Shown: positions 1 to 5,826 of the stretch, one piece after another
Position numbering within the stretch: position 1 is the stretch's first letter
How the letters are laid out: each line of letters opens with the position of its first letter
Assembly: GCA_903876615.1 (NCBI GenBank)
Contig: CAIRAS010000308.1
Span: 1-5,826, forward strand
Origin: an uncultured Holophagaceae bacterium
Lineage (GTDB): Bacteria; Acidobacteriota; Holophagae; Holophagales; Holophagaceae
Reading direction: 5' to 3'
Length of the DNA stretch: 5,826 bases
Made by a program: the position numbers and the translations under genes
The notes under the pieces: generated by a model
What the model saw: only the letters and a program-made list of their open reading frames with translations
The model's database searches: none
Told to the model about the DNA's origin: nothing

Positions 1-510
1 CGCTTCGACCTCATCAACCTGCCTCCCCTGCCCAAGGGCGTGCCCCAGATCGAGGTGGCCTTCGACATCGACTCCAACGGCATCGTCAAGGTCTCCGCCC
101 GGGACCTCATGACCGGCCTGGAGCAGAGCATGAGCATCCGGCCGAGCTCGGGCCTGTCGGAGCTGGAGATCCAGCGCATGATCCGCGAGGCCCTGGCCAA
201 CGCCGAAACCGACGTGAAGAAGCGCGACGCCCTCAAATACATCGCCTCGGCGGAGGGGCTGGTCTTCTCCTGCGACAAGAGCTTCATCGAGTGTGGCAAG
301 TACCTCACAGAGGACCAGCAGACCCTGGTCCGGGATGTCCTCTCCCGGGCCCGCCAGGCCGTGGCCGCCCAGGACACGGAGGGCCTCCATGGCTGTGAAA
401 CCCTGTTGCTGGAAGCCCAGAACCTCCTCACCGATGCCGTACTGGCGGCCAGCGAGGCCATGATGGCCTCCCTGGATGGGGAGGAGGAGGCAACGGCAGG
501 TCCCAACTAG
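1..510 (+). CDS. dnaK: DnaK-type Hsp70 chaperone, C-terminal part (5' end outside window)
   Basis: The reading frame is open from base 1 to a TAG at 508-510, giving the last 169 residues. The first Val codon at 40 is internal, not a start, because the Hsp70 signature is already under way upstream (FDLINLPPLPKGVPQ, residues 2-16). Next come the end of the substrate-binding beta domain (IEVAFDIDSNGIVKVSARD) and the SSGLSELEI segment that opens the helical lid, followed by a lid of about 110 residues. The ATPase domain lies outside the window. Hsp70 proteins bind exposed hydrophobic stretches in the cytoplasm in ATP-driven cycles with DnaJ and GrpE. dnaJ follows 39 bp downstream on the same strand, so an operon is likely. 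The length after GVPQIEV is close to that of E. coli DnaK. The tail ends in EEEATAGPN and lacks the DAEFEEV-like C-terminus of canonical DnaK, and the lid is divergent. It may therefore be a second, specialised DnaK paralogue. Hsp70 family assignment is very secure; housekeeping status is not. Confidence 0.93.
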   Translation, partial: RFDLINLPPLPKGVPQIEVAFDIDSNGIVKVSARDLMTGLEQSMSIRPSSGLSELEIQRMIREALANAETDVKKRDALKYIASAEGLVFSCDKSFIECGKYLTEDQQTLVRDVLSRARQAVAAQDTEGLHGCETLLLEAQNLLTDAVLAASEAMMASLDGEEEATAGPN

Positions 511-516
511 CGCGTT

Positions 517-546
517 CCCATCGGCTATCCTGGAAGCCAGGATGGG
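517..546 (+). promoter_or_regulatory. Hairpin covering the dnaJ Shine-Dalgarno
   Basis: A perfect 7-bp inverted repeat, ATCCTGG (527-533) and CCAGGAT (537-543), surrounds a 3-nt AAG loop. It can be extended by CCC (517-519) pairing with GGG (544-546) across a bulge. The best Shine-Dalgarno for dnaJ, AGGA at 539-542 (7 nt before the ATG at 550), lies in the 3' arm, so in RNA the site would be sequestered. Translational coupling with dnaK or heat-induced melting are possible roles, both inferred. No U-run follows, so it does not look like an intrinsic terminator. Confidence 0.45.
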
Positions 547-549
547 TGC

Positions 550-1713
550 ATGAAACGCGACTACTACGAAGTGCTCGGCATCGCCAAGGACGCCGGCTCG
601 GATGAGCTCAAGAAGGCCTACCGCAAGCTGGCCATGGAGCTGCATCCCGACCGCAACCCGGGCAACAAGGAGGCCGAGGAGAAGTTCAAGGAGGCAGCCG
701 AGGCCTACAGCGTGCTCTCGGATGCTGAGAAGCGGAAGCTCTACGACCAGTACGGCCACGCGGGTCTGGGCGGTGCCGGCGGCGGCGGACAGCAGTTCCA
801 GTTCGATCCGAACCAGTTCGCGGACTTCGAGGACATCCTCGGCAGCTTCTTCGGGGGCGGTCTCTTCGGTGACCTCTTCGGAGGTGGGCGCCGCCGCGCC
901 AATGGCGAGGAGCGGGGCTCGGACCTGCAGTACAACCTGAAGCTCAGCTTCAAGGACGCTGTCTTCGGCAAGGACGCGGTGGAGCTGTCTATCCCCCGGC
1001 TGGAGGGCTGCGAGACCTGCCATGGCTCCGGCTGCGAGGCGGGCACCCGCCCCGAGACCTGCCCCCAGTGCCGGGGCGCGGGGCAGGTGGCCATGCGCCA
1101 GGGCTTCTTCCAGATGCGCACCCCCTGCCCGCGCTGCGAGGGCCGGGGCCGCATCATTCCCAAGCCCTGCCGCGAGTGCAAGGGCGAGGGCCGGGTCCAC
1201 AAGAAGTCCAAGGTGAGCTTCAAGGTGCCGGCCGGCGTGGACCGGGGCACCCGGCTACGGCTCCAGAACCAGGGCGAGGCGGGCCGCTCCGGTGGCCGGG
1301 CCGGTGATCTCTACATCGTCTTCGATGTGGAGCAGGATCCCCGCTACGAGCGGGATGGCAGCGACCTCCACCGGCGGCTGGAGATCCAGTGGCCGCTGCT
1401 GGTGACAGGCGGCACCCTGGAGGCCGAGACGCCCTACGGCATCGAGAAGGTCAAGCTGGCGCCGGGCACCCCCGCCGACCACGTGGTGAAGCTGGTCAAT
1501 GCCGGCGTGCCGAGGCTCCAGGGCAGCGGTCGTGGGGACCTGTTCCTCCACCTGCGGGTGGCCGTGCCGAAAGCCCTCACGGGCGAGCAGCGGGAGCTGG
1601 TGGAGCGGCTCCGCCGGAGCTTCGACGGCGAGCCCGAGGAGGGCGAGGATGAGGGCTTCCTCGCCAAGGTCTTCGGCTCCGAAAAAGGCGCCAAGAAAAA
1701 GGGCAAGGGCTGA
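550..1713 (+). CDS. dnaJ: Chaperone protein DnaJ (Hsp40, type I)
   Basis: The 387-residue protein has the full type I DnaJ architecture and typical length. Residues 1-70 are the J domain, with [10 protein letters not shown] at the start and the HPD motif (His32-Pro33-Asp34) that stimulates DnaK ATPase. A Gly/Phe-rich linker follows at about 72-113. The zinc-binding region has four CxxCxGxG repeats beginning at Cys154, Cys171, Cys193 and Cys207, with all eight cysteines present. C-terminal substrate-binding domains occupy about 215-345. The end is a short acidic stretch, the usual FLAKVFG-like segment and a Lys-rich tail. It acts in the cytoplasm, delivering unfolded clients to DnaK, probably the neighbour encoded just upstream. 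The ATG at 550 is chosen because it begins the conserved J-domain sequence exactly. The Shine-Dalgarno is AGGA at 539-542, inside a hairpin. No grpE or hrcA lies between the two genes. No clear terminator follows; the opposing GGDEF gene ends 12 bp away. Confidence 0.98.
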   Translation: MKRDYYEVLGIAKDAGSDELKKAYRKLAMELHPDRNPGNKEAEEKFKEAAEAYSVLSDAEKRKLYDQYGHAGLGGAGGGGQQFQFDPNQFADFEDILGSFFGGGLFGDLFGGGRRRANGEERGSDLQYNLKLSFKDAVFGKDAVELSIPRLEGCETCHGSGCEAGTRPETCPQCRGAGQVAMRQGFFQMRTPCPRCEGRGRIIPKPCRECKGEGRVHKKSKVSFKVPAGVDRGTRLRLQNQGEAGRSGGRAGDLYIVFDVEQDPRYERDGSDLHRRLEIQWPLLVTGGTLEAETPYGIEKVKLAPGTPADHVVKLVNAGVPRLQGSGRGDLFLHLRVAVPKALTGEQRELVERLRRSFDGEPEEGEDEGFLAKVFGSEKGAKKKGKG

Positions 1714-1725
1714 ACCTGGCCCCGC

Positions 1726-2910
1726 CTAGGGCTCTGCCACCACCACCCGCCCCTTGCCCTGCTGCTTGGCGCGCAGGAGGGCCTGGTCCGCCTGCTCGAG
1801 GAGAGGGCTGGCGCCATTGGCGTTCTCGGGATAGGCCGCGACGCCGGCGCTCAGGGAGACCGTCAGGTGCTCGCCACCGACCTCCATGGGGTGTCCCCGC
1901 AGCACCTGGAGCAGGCGCTCGCCGAGTTTCCGGGCGCCCTGGGCGGTGGTGCCGGGCATCAGGATGCAGAACTCGTCCCCGCCGTAGCGGTAGAGCCGGT
2001 CGTGGGCACGGCAGAGGCGCTGGGCCGTGAGGGCCACGGTCTCCAGCAGCAGGCTCCCTGCGGGATGGCCATGGCGCGTGTTCACGCGCTTGAGGTCGTC
2101 AACATCGATGAAGAGCAGGGCCAGGGACTCGGTCTTGGCCGCCGAGGACCGCACTGCCTCCGGCAACTCGGCCTCCAGACAGCGGCGGTTCTGGGCCACG
2201 GTGAGGTCGTCCCGGAAGCTGAGCGCGCGGCTCTCCTCCAGTCGCCAGGCGTTCAGCAGCAGCGGGGCCATGTCTTCGAAGTCGCGGAGGAAGACCTCGG
2301 GTCCCTCCTGCGGCTCCAGCAGTCGCAGGATCCCCAGCTGCTCCGAAGGGGCGAGGAGGAAGGCCTCGCCGCGCCGGACGAGGTCCGCCGCTACCTGGCG
2401 GGGCAGGGGGGCTTCCGGAAAGGCCCCGTCGCCGGCCTTCTGGTAGAACAGGTCATCCCGCCGCAGCCAGATGGCGCCGCCCCGGGCCTGGGACAGGCGG
2501 ATGGCCCGGGTCAGGGCCAGGCGGAGGAGCTCGTCCAGGGTGGCCAGGTGCATCATCTGGCGCAGCCAGCCCTCGCTGCCCAGGTCCCGCTGGCGGAGGT
2601 GGATGAGGGCCTCCCGGGCGGCCTCCAGGGGGCGGTCCTGCAGCAGCACCCAGCCGGGTCGGGCGCTGAGCACGGCGCTGACCTGCTCCGGGTCGCCCCG
2701 CTGGACCCACCAGAGGATCTCGGTGCCTTCGGCGGGAATCAGGCGCGGGTCTGGGTGTTCCGCCACGAGCACCAGGGTCCCGGACCCCGGGCCCTCCAGG
2801 AGCTCGAAGTCCCACTGTTCCAGAGCCGCACGAAGCGCCGCCCCTGCGGCGGAGGGGTGGGCTTCCAGCCAGTGGATGCGAGGCATGGGGCTCCCGGGTG
2901 GCCGACTCAT
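1726..2910 (-). CDS. GGDEF-domain nucleotide cyclase with degenerate receiver and GAF-like domains; candidate Hypr-type cGAMP synthase
   Basis: The protein has 394 residues. About 10-107 resemble a shortened receiver domain without the phospho-acceptor Asp. About 115-228 look like a GAF sensor domain, and a linker leads into the catalytic domain at DDLTVAQNRR (234-243). Metal-binding and catalytic features are intact: FIDVDDLK (Asp269, Asp271), Asn277, and GGDEF at 310-314. A classical inhibitory-site RxxD (Arg301, Asp304) stands six residues before GGDEF. By recalled comparison with PleD, Asn277 equals the guanine-contacting Asn335. The second guanine contact, Asp344, is replaced by Ser286 (GHPAGS; codon at 2053-2055). 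That is the substitution known from Hypr enzymes such as Geobacter GacA, which make 3',3'-cGAMP as well as c-di-GMP. Activity here is inferred. No membrane segment or signal peptide is seen, so it should be cytosolic. The gene lies 21 bp behind the unknown 658-residue gene, probably in one operon. The start is uncertain: Met9 (2886) has a nearby GGGAG and fits the receiver fold better. GGDEF assignment is secure; product specificity is not. Confidence 0.95.
   Translation of the reverse strand: MSRPPGSPMPRIHWLEAHPSAAGAALRAALEQWDFELLEGPGSGTLVLVAEHPDPRLIPAEGTEILWWVQRGDPEQVSAVLSARPGWVLLQDRPLEAAREALIHLRQRDLGSEGWLRQMMHLATLDELLRLALTRAIRLSQARGGAIWLRRDDLFYQKAGDGAFPEAPLPRQVAADLVRRGEAFLLAPSEQLGILRLLEPQEGPEVFLRDFEDMAPLLLNAWRLEESRALSFRDDLTVAQNRRCLEAELPEAVRSSAAKTESLALLFIDVDDLKRVNTRHGHPAGSLLLETVALTAQRLCRAHDRLYRYGGDEFCILMPGTTAQGARKLGERLLQVLRGHPMEVGGEHLTVSLSAGVAAYPENANGASPLLEQADQALLRAKQQGKGRVVVAEP
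2891..2895 (-). promoter_or_regulatory. Possible Shine-Dalgarno for an internal start of the GGDEF gene
   Basis: On the minus strand GGGAG lies 4 nt before an ATG at 2886-2884 (Met9 of the long reading frame). The longer start at 2910 has only C-rich sequence upstream and no recognisable site. The shorter protein would begin MPRIHWLEAHP, resembling the usual first strand of a receiver domain. The spacing is somewhat short, so this is suggestive rather than decisive. Confidence 0.4.
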
Positions 2911-2931
2911 CGGCAGGTGGGGGTGGAGTGG

Positions 2932-4908
2932 TTAGCCGAGGGCCGCTTCAAGGCGCCGGGCCAGCTGCCCAAGGTGGGCTGCCAGCGGCTCCAGAGAGGG
3001 CAGGGCCCCGTCCCGCTGGCTGCGCTCGGCCCGGACCCACCGCTTCAGCAGGACCAGCGACTGGGTGTCGCGCACCCCCAGGCGCCGGGCGGTCTGGATG
3101 AGCTTGTGGGAGAGGCGGGTCCGCTCGGGGCCGGTGGGCCCCGCTTGCAGGTCGGCGATGAGCTTCAGGGCGGCCTGGGCGACCTCCAGGTCCTGGCGGA
3201 TCAGCGGCACCCGCGCGTTGATCCGGAGCAGGAAGAGCTCCAGGAAGCGCAGCAGCTCGCCCAGCAGATCCAGGCACTCCCGCAGGGCCCGGGGCACATC
3301 CTCGTCGGGGGACTCCAGCAGCCGGCCCATGGCCTGGATGAGCCGCTCGGCCTCCTCCCGGTCGGGCCGCCGCATGAGCGGGAACTCGGGGCTCTGGCGG
3401 AAGGCCAGCAGGTGCCGGTAGGTATGGGCCAGGCCCAGGGCCAGGCGGGGCCAGTCCAGGAGCTCCAGGTGCAGGTGCAGCTGGCCGTGGAGGGGGGGAA
3501 CCTGCTCCCAGAGCCGCTGGAGCCGCAGCCGGAGCCGCTCGCCCTCCTCCATGAGGCTGGGGGACTCGGGGAAGAGCCGCTGCTGCACCTCGGCCGAGAA
3601 GATGCCCACCAGCTCGCCCATGAGCTGCTTCTGGTGGTTGATGAGCAGGCTGCGGAGGTTCTCCAGGGTCTGGGCCAGCCGGTCGGCGTCACCACTGGAG
3701 AGGGCTTCGTGGAGCATGCTCCGCAGGGTGCTCTGGTCCTGGTGCAGGCTGAGCACGGCCTGCCGGAGGAAGGCCCGCAGCCGCAAGGCCTCCGGCTGGG
3801 CGGGATCGAGCCGGTCGCTCTGGAGGGGATCGTAGGCGCGCTCGGCCAGGCGGCCCAGCTCGGACTCCAGCACCAGGAAGCTGGGCACGGCCGCGTAGTG
3901 CTCCTGGAGTCCAGCCCGATCGGCCGGGTCCAGGGAGTCCAGGAGGCCCAGCAGGGAGATGTGGCTGGCCAGGGCCCGGGCCACCAGGGAGAAGGTGGCG
4001 CGGTCCTGCCGGCGGAGCTGCTCAAGCAGGCGCCGCAGGGGCGGCGGCATGCTCTCCAGGAAGCGCTCGCCCTCCATGCGGGGCAGGGTCCACCCCAGGT
4101 GGTTCCAGAGCCAGCCCAGGCTCCCCCGGACCTGCTCCACCGCGGGCCAGTGGATGCCCCGGTCCAGAGACCCCTGCAGGGTCAGGCGCAGGTTGGACAC
4201 CACGTGCTCGAGCAGCAGCAGGGGCTCCACCCGGGCATGGATCTCGGCGGGGATGCAGGCCTCCAGCAGCTCGGCGAGGCGGGTGACGGATTCCTGCAGG
4301 CGCCCCTGGCCCCGCACCGCCCGGTTCACGGCCTTCAGCTGGGCATTCAGCCCCGCCACAGCGCTGGCGCCGGCCTCGCTGGCCTGCAGCGCGGCGAGGA
4401 TCAGCGGGAAGGTGTCCCGGTGGTCGGTCAGGAAGGACGACCAGTGCTGGGGGAGGTTGCTGCCGTCCTCGGTGGGTGCCAGGGACATGGCCCGCAGGGC
4501 CGCCAGCAGGTCCAGCAGGCAGATTACCCACTCGGGCTGCTCCTGTTCCGCCAGCAGCTCCCGGTGGGCAGCTTCGGCCTGCTGACCCAGCCGCCCCAGG
4601 CTGTGGAGCAGCACCAGGCCCATGGCGGACCGCGTTTCGCCGAGCCGCCGGGCTGAGAACTGATGCAGGAAGGCGAGGAAGTAGCCAAGGCTGCGGCGGA
4701 GGCTGGCCTGGGCCGGCGACTCCTCCCGGGCCACCGTTTGTTCCGAGGGTGCTTCCAGCAAAGGTTCCAGGTCCCTGGCGCCTTCCCGGAAGATGTCCTC
4801 CAGCAGGGCCAGATCGGTGCGGGAGAGGCCTTTTTCCCGGATCAATTGCCGGGCAAGCAGCAATCTCTGTGGCGGTGTGCCTGGAGCGGACATGGCAAAA
4901 GCATACAA
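2932..4908 (-). CDS. Unknown 658-residue Leu/Arg/Glu-rich, all-helical cytoplasmic protein
   Basis: I do not recognise a family. The protein is dominated by amphipathic helical stretches rich in Leu, Ala, Arg, Glu and Gln, with few beta-like or Gly-rich segments. There are only three cysteines (130, 218, 545), no signal peptide, no convincing membrane segment, and no nucleotide-binding, helix-turn-helix or catalytic motif that I can see. Pro-containing loops (for example near 287-290, 507-516 and 590-595) break it into several helical blocks, and the last helix ends the protein at LEAALG. A scaffold or adaptor is conceivable but unproven. It is the first gene of a probable two-gene unit with the GGDEF cyclase (21-bp gap) and is divergent from the pilB-type gene, with 65 bp between the starts. 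The start is uncertain: neither the ATG at 4908 nor Met6 at 4893 has a clear Shine-Dalgarno. A long open frame exists on the opposite strand, but this strand gives normal protein composition and fits the operon. Confidence 0.8.
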   Translation of the reverse strand: MYAFAMSAPGTPPQRLLLARQLIREKGLSRTDLALLEDIFREGARDLEPLLEAPSEQTVAREESPAQASLRRSLGYFLAFLHQFSARRLGETRSAMGLVLLHSLGRLGQQAEAAHRELLAEQEQPEWVICLLDLLAALRAMSLAPTEDGSNLPQHWSSFLTDHRDTFPLILAALQASEAGASAVAGLNAQLKAVNRAVRGQGRLQESVTRLAELLEACIPAEIHARVEPLLLLEHVVSNLRLTLQGSLDRGIHWPAVEQVRGSLGWLWNHLGWTLPRMEGERFLESMPPPLRRLLEQLRRQDRATFSLVARALASHISLLGLLDSLDPADRAGLQEHYAAVPSFLVLESELGRLAERAYDPLQSDRLDPAQPEALRLRAFLRQAVLSLHQDQSTLRSMLHEALSSGDADRLAQTLENLRSLLINHQKQLMGELVGIFSAEVQQRLFPESPSLMEEGERLRLRLQRLWEQVPPLHGQLHLHLELLDWPRLALGLAHTYRHLLAFRQSPEFPLMRRPDREEAERLIQAMGRLLESPDEDVPRALRECLDLLGELLRFLELFLLRINARVPLIRQDLEVAQAALKLIADLQAGPTGPERTRLSHKLIQTARRLGVRDTQSLVLLKRWVRAERSQRDGALPSLEPLAAHLGQLARRLEAALG

Positions 4909-4973
4909 TGGTTAAGACTTTGAATGGCTTTACAGGGTGATACCATCCCCTCACCCCAATTTGGAGGCAACAG
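4909..4973. promoter_or_regulatory. Divergent intergenic region between the unknown gene and the pilB-type gene
   Basis: This short AT-richer stretch must carry or overlap the start signals of both divergent genes. It holds a 6-bp inverted repeat, GGGTGA (4935-4940) and TCACCC (4951-4956), with a 10-nt spacer, which could be an operator half-site pair or a weak leader hairpin. A TACAAT (-10-like, plus strand) at 4904-4909 lies about 65 bp before the pilB-type start, but no good -35 element is found at 16-18 bp spacing. No GEMM-type riboswitch is recognisable. Promoter positions are not established. Confidence 0.35.
4963..4967 (+). promoter_or_regulatory. Shine-Dalgarno deciding the GTG start of the pilB-type gene
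   Basis: GGAGG lies 6 nt before the GTG at 4974-4976, near-ideal strength and spacing. It fixes the start at a GTG rather than the in-frame ATG seven codons later, which would cut into the first nucleotide-binding repeat. Confidence 0.85.
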
Positions 4974-5826
4974 GTGGTCAGCAAGCTCGGGGAAATGCTC
5001 GTCAAGGCCCAGCTCATCACGGATGGCCAGCTTGACGAGGTTATGAAAATTCAACGACGTGAGGGCGGCAAGCTCGGCAGCATCGTGGTCCGCTCGGGCT
5101 TCTGTTCTGATCAGGACATTGTGAGCTTCCTGGGCATGCAGTACGGCGTACCGGCCGCGGACCTGGAGCAGTGGCCGCCCATCGACGCCAGCGTCATCGC
5201 GCTGATTCCGAAGGATCTGGCCCAGCGGCACAAGGTGCTGCCGCTGCAGCGCACGGGCAACGTGCTCACTCTCGCCATGTCCGATCCCACGGACATCTTC
5301 GCCATGGACGATGTGCGCTTCCACACAGGCTACAACGTGGATCCCGTCGTCTCGAGCGAGATGGGCCTGGCCCGGGCCGTGGAAAAGTACTACGGCGGCA
5401 ACAGCGCCATCCGCCTGGCGGACGGCACCACCTCGCGCGCCCCCCAGGGTGGCGCTTCCGGCAGTGGCCCCGCAGGCGGCGGCCCGGCCGTGCCGTTCAA
5501 CGAGGAGGAAGAGCAGTTCGATCTCGCGGAGCTGGAACAGGAGCTCGACGCTGACGCCGAATACGACGCCATGGAGGAGGAGGAGGACAGCGTCAACGTC
5601 GGCAGCCTCAAGCGGGGCAGCGAGGACGCGCCCGTGGTGAAGCTGGTGAACATGGTGCTCATCGACGCCATCAAGCGCGGCGCCTCCGACATCCACATCG
5701 AGCCCTACGAGAAGACCTACCGCATCCGGTTCCGCATCGACGGCATCCTGCAGGAGGTCATGCGGCCCAACCTCAAGCTGAAGGATCCCCTCACCTCCCG
5801 CGTGAAGATCCTGGCCAAGCTCAACA
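4974..5826 (+). CDS. pilB: PilB/GspE-family secretion ATPase, N-terminal part (3' end outside window)
   Basis: The frame starts at GTG 4974 and stays open to the window end, giving 284 residues. Residues 4-56 hold two 24-residue repeats (4-27 and 33-56) separated by 5 residues, each opening with KLG and ending in Gln. This is the MshEN layout, whose known members bind c-di-GMP. The rest of the N-terminal domain reaches about 140 (SDPTDIFAMDDVRF, then EKYYGG). A low-complexity linker follows, Gly/Ser/Ala/Pro-rich at about 150-172 and very acidic at about 177-206. The N2 domain of the assembly ATPase starts at about 219 with APVVKLVNMVLIDAIKRGASDIHIEP, whose ASDIHIEP (237-244) is a family hallmark. 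Walker A, Walker B and the zinc motif would lie downstream. These cytoplasmic hexamers power type IV pilus extension or type II secretion. PilB is preferred over GspE from overall resemblance, but the missing half prevents certainty. The gene is divergent from the unknown/GGDEF unit. Confidence 0.92.
   Translation, partial: MVSKLGEMLVKAQLITDGQLDEVMKIQRREGGKLGSIVVRSGFCSDQDIVSFLGMQYGVPAADLEQWPPIDASVIALIPKDLAQRHKVLPLQRTGNVLTLAMSDPTDIFAMDDVRFHTGYNVDPVVSSEMGLARAVEKYYGGNSAIRLADGTTSRAPQGGASGSGPAGGGPAVPFNEEEEQFDLAELEQELDADAEYDAMEEEEDSVNVGSLKRGSEDAPVVKLVNMVLIDAIKRGASDIHIEPYEKTYRIRFRIDGILQEVMRPNLKLKDPLTSRVKILAKLN

Noticed and set aside
1714..1725. Possible shared terminator between the convergent dnaJ and GGDEF genes
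   Set aside because: The 12-bp gap and its flanks show no stable inverted repeat followed by a T-run on either strand.
3493..3499. Seven-base G run in the unknown gene as a possible phase-variation tract
   Set aside because: One short run in very GC-rich coding DNA is expected by chance, and the frame stays open through it with normal composition on both sides.
1867..4656. A 929-codon open frame on the plus strand lying antisense to both minus-strand genes
   Set aside because: Its translation is a monotonous Gln/Gly/Leu/Pro/Val-rich sequence with no domain. It runs across the boundary of two genes, one of which (GGDEF) is unmistakable on the minus strand. It is best explained as an antisense shadow of Leu/Glu-rich, GC-rich codons (CTG read backwards gives CAG, Gln).
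4909..4973. A cyclic-dinucleotide (GEMM) riboswitch in front of the pilB-type gene
   Set aside because: The space is shorter than the aptamer, and none of the conserved GEMM sequence elements are visible.
4022..5020. A 332-codon minus-strand frame overlapping the unknown gene in another phase
   Set aside because: The translation becomes Gly/Pro/Ala/Arg-rich low complexity, typical of a shifted frame in GC-rich DNA. It shows no sign of being a frameshifted piece of the real gene.
4842..5696. A 284-codon minus-strand frame overlapping the pilB-type gene
   Set aside because: The plus strand there encodes an unmistakable MshEN domain and the ASDIHIEP motif, with a strong Shine-Dalgarno. The minus-strand translation has no recognisable domain and also overlaps the start of the unknown gene.

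Overview
The window is a GC-rich, gene-dense piece of a bacterial chromosome with long ORFs, almost no spacer DNA and strongly G/C-ending codons. Gene content (a dnaK-dnaJ pair, a PilB-type pilus ATPase, a GGDEF protein) and codon style would fit an Acidobacteriota genome of the Holophaga/Geothrix type or a Geobacter-like deltaproteobacterium. This is a guess from protein flavour only; no rRNA or other marker is present. No mobile element, CRISPR array, tRNA or rRNA was seen.

Layout. (1) Positions 1-510, plus strand: the 3' part of a dnaK-type Hsp70 gene, cut by the window start. (2) A 39-bp gap holding a hairpin that covers the likely dnaJ ribosome binding site. (3) 550-1713, plus strand: complete dnaJ. 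(4) 1726-2910, minus strand: a three-part signalling protein (degenerate receiver-like, GAF-like, GGDEF) converging on dnaJ with only 12 bp between the stops. (5) 2932-4908, minus strand: a 658-residue, Leu/Arg/Glu-rich, predicted all-helical cytoplasmic protein of unknown function, 21 bp upstream of the GGDEF gene and probably its operon partner. (6) 4909-4973: a 65-bp divergent intergenic region. (7) 4974 to the window end, plus strand: the first 284 codons of a PilB/GspE-family ATPase starting at GTG behind a strong Shine-Dalgarno. It has a clear MshEN-type nucleotide-binding N-domain.

How they may work together. DnaK and DnaJ form a chaperone pair. The other three genes may form a signalling and pilus neighbourhood: a dinucleotide cyclase next to an ATPase whose N-domain family binds c-di-GMP. 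The most interesting point is that the GGDEF domain has Ser (residue 286) where canonical diguanylate cyclases have the guanine-contacting Asp (Asp344 in PleD). That Asp-to-Ser change is the hallmark of 'Hypr' GGDEF enzymes such as Geobacter GacA, which make 3',3'-cGAMP. The gene is therefore a candidate cGAMP synthase rather than an ordinary c-di-GMP synthase.
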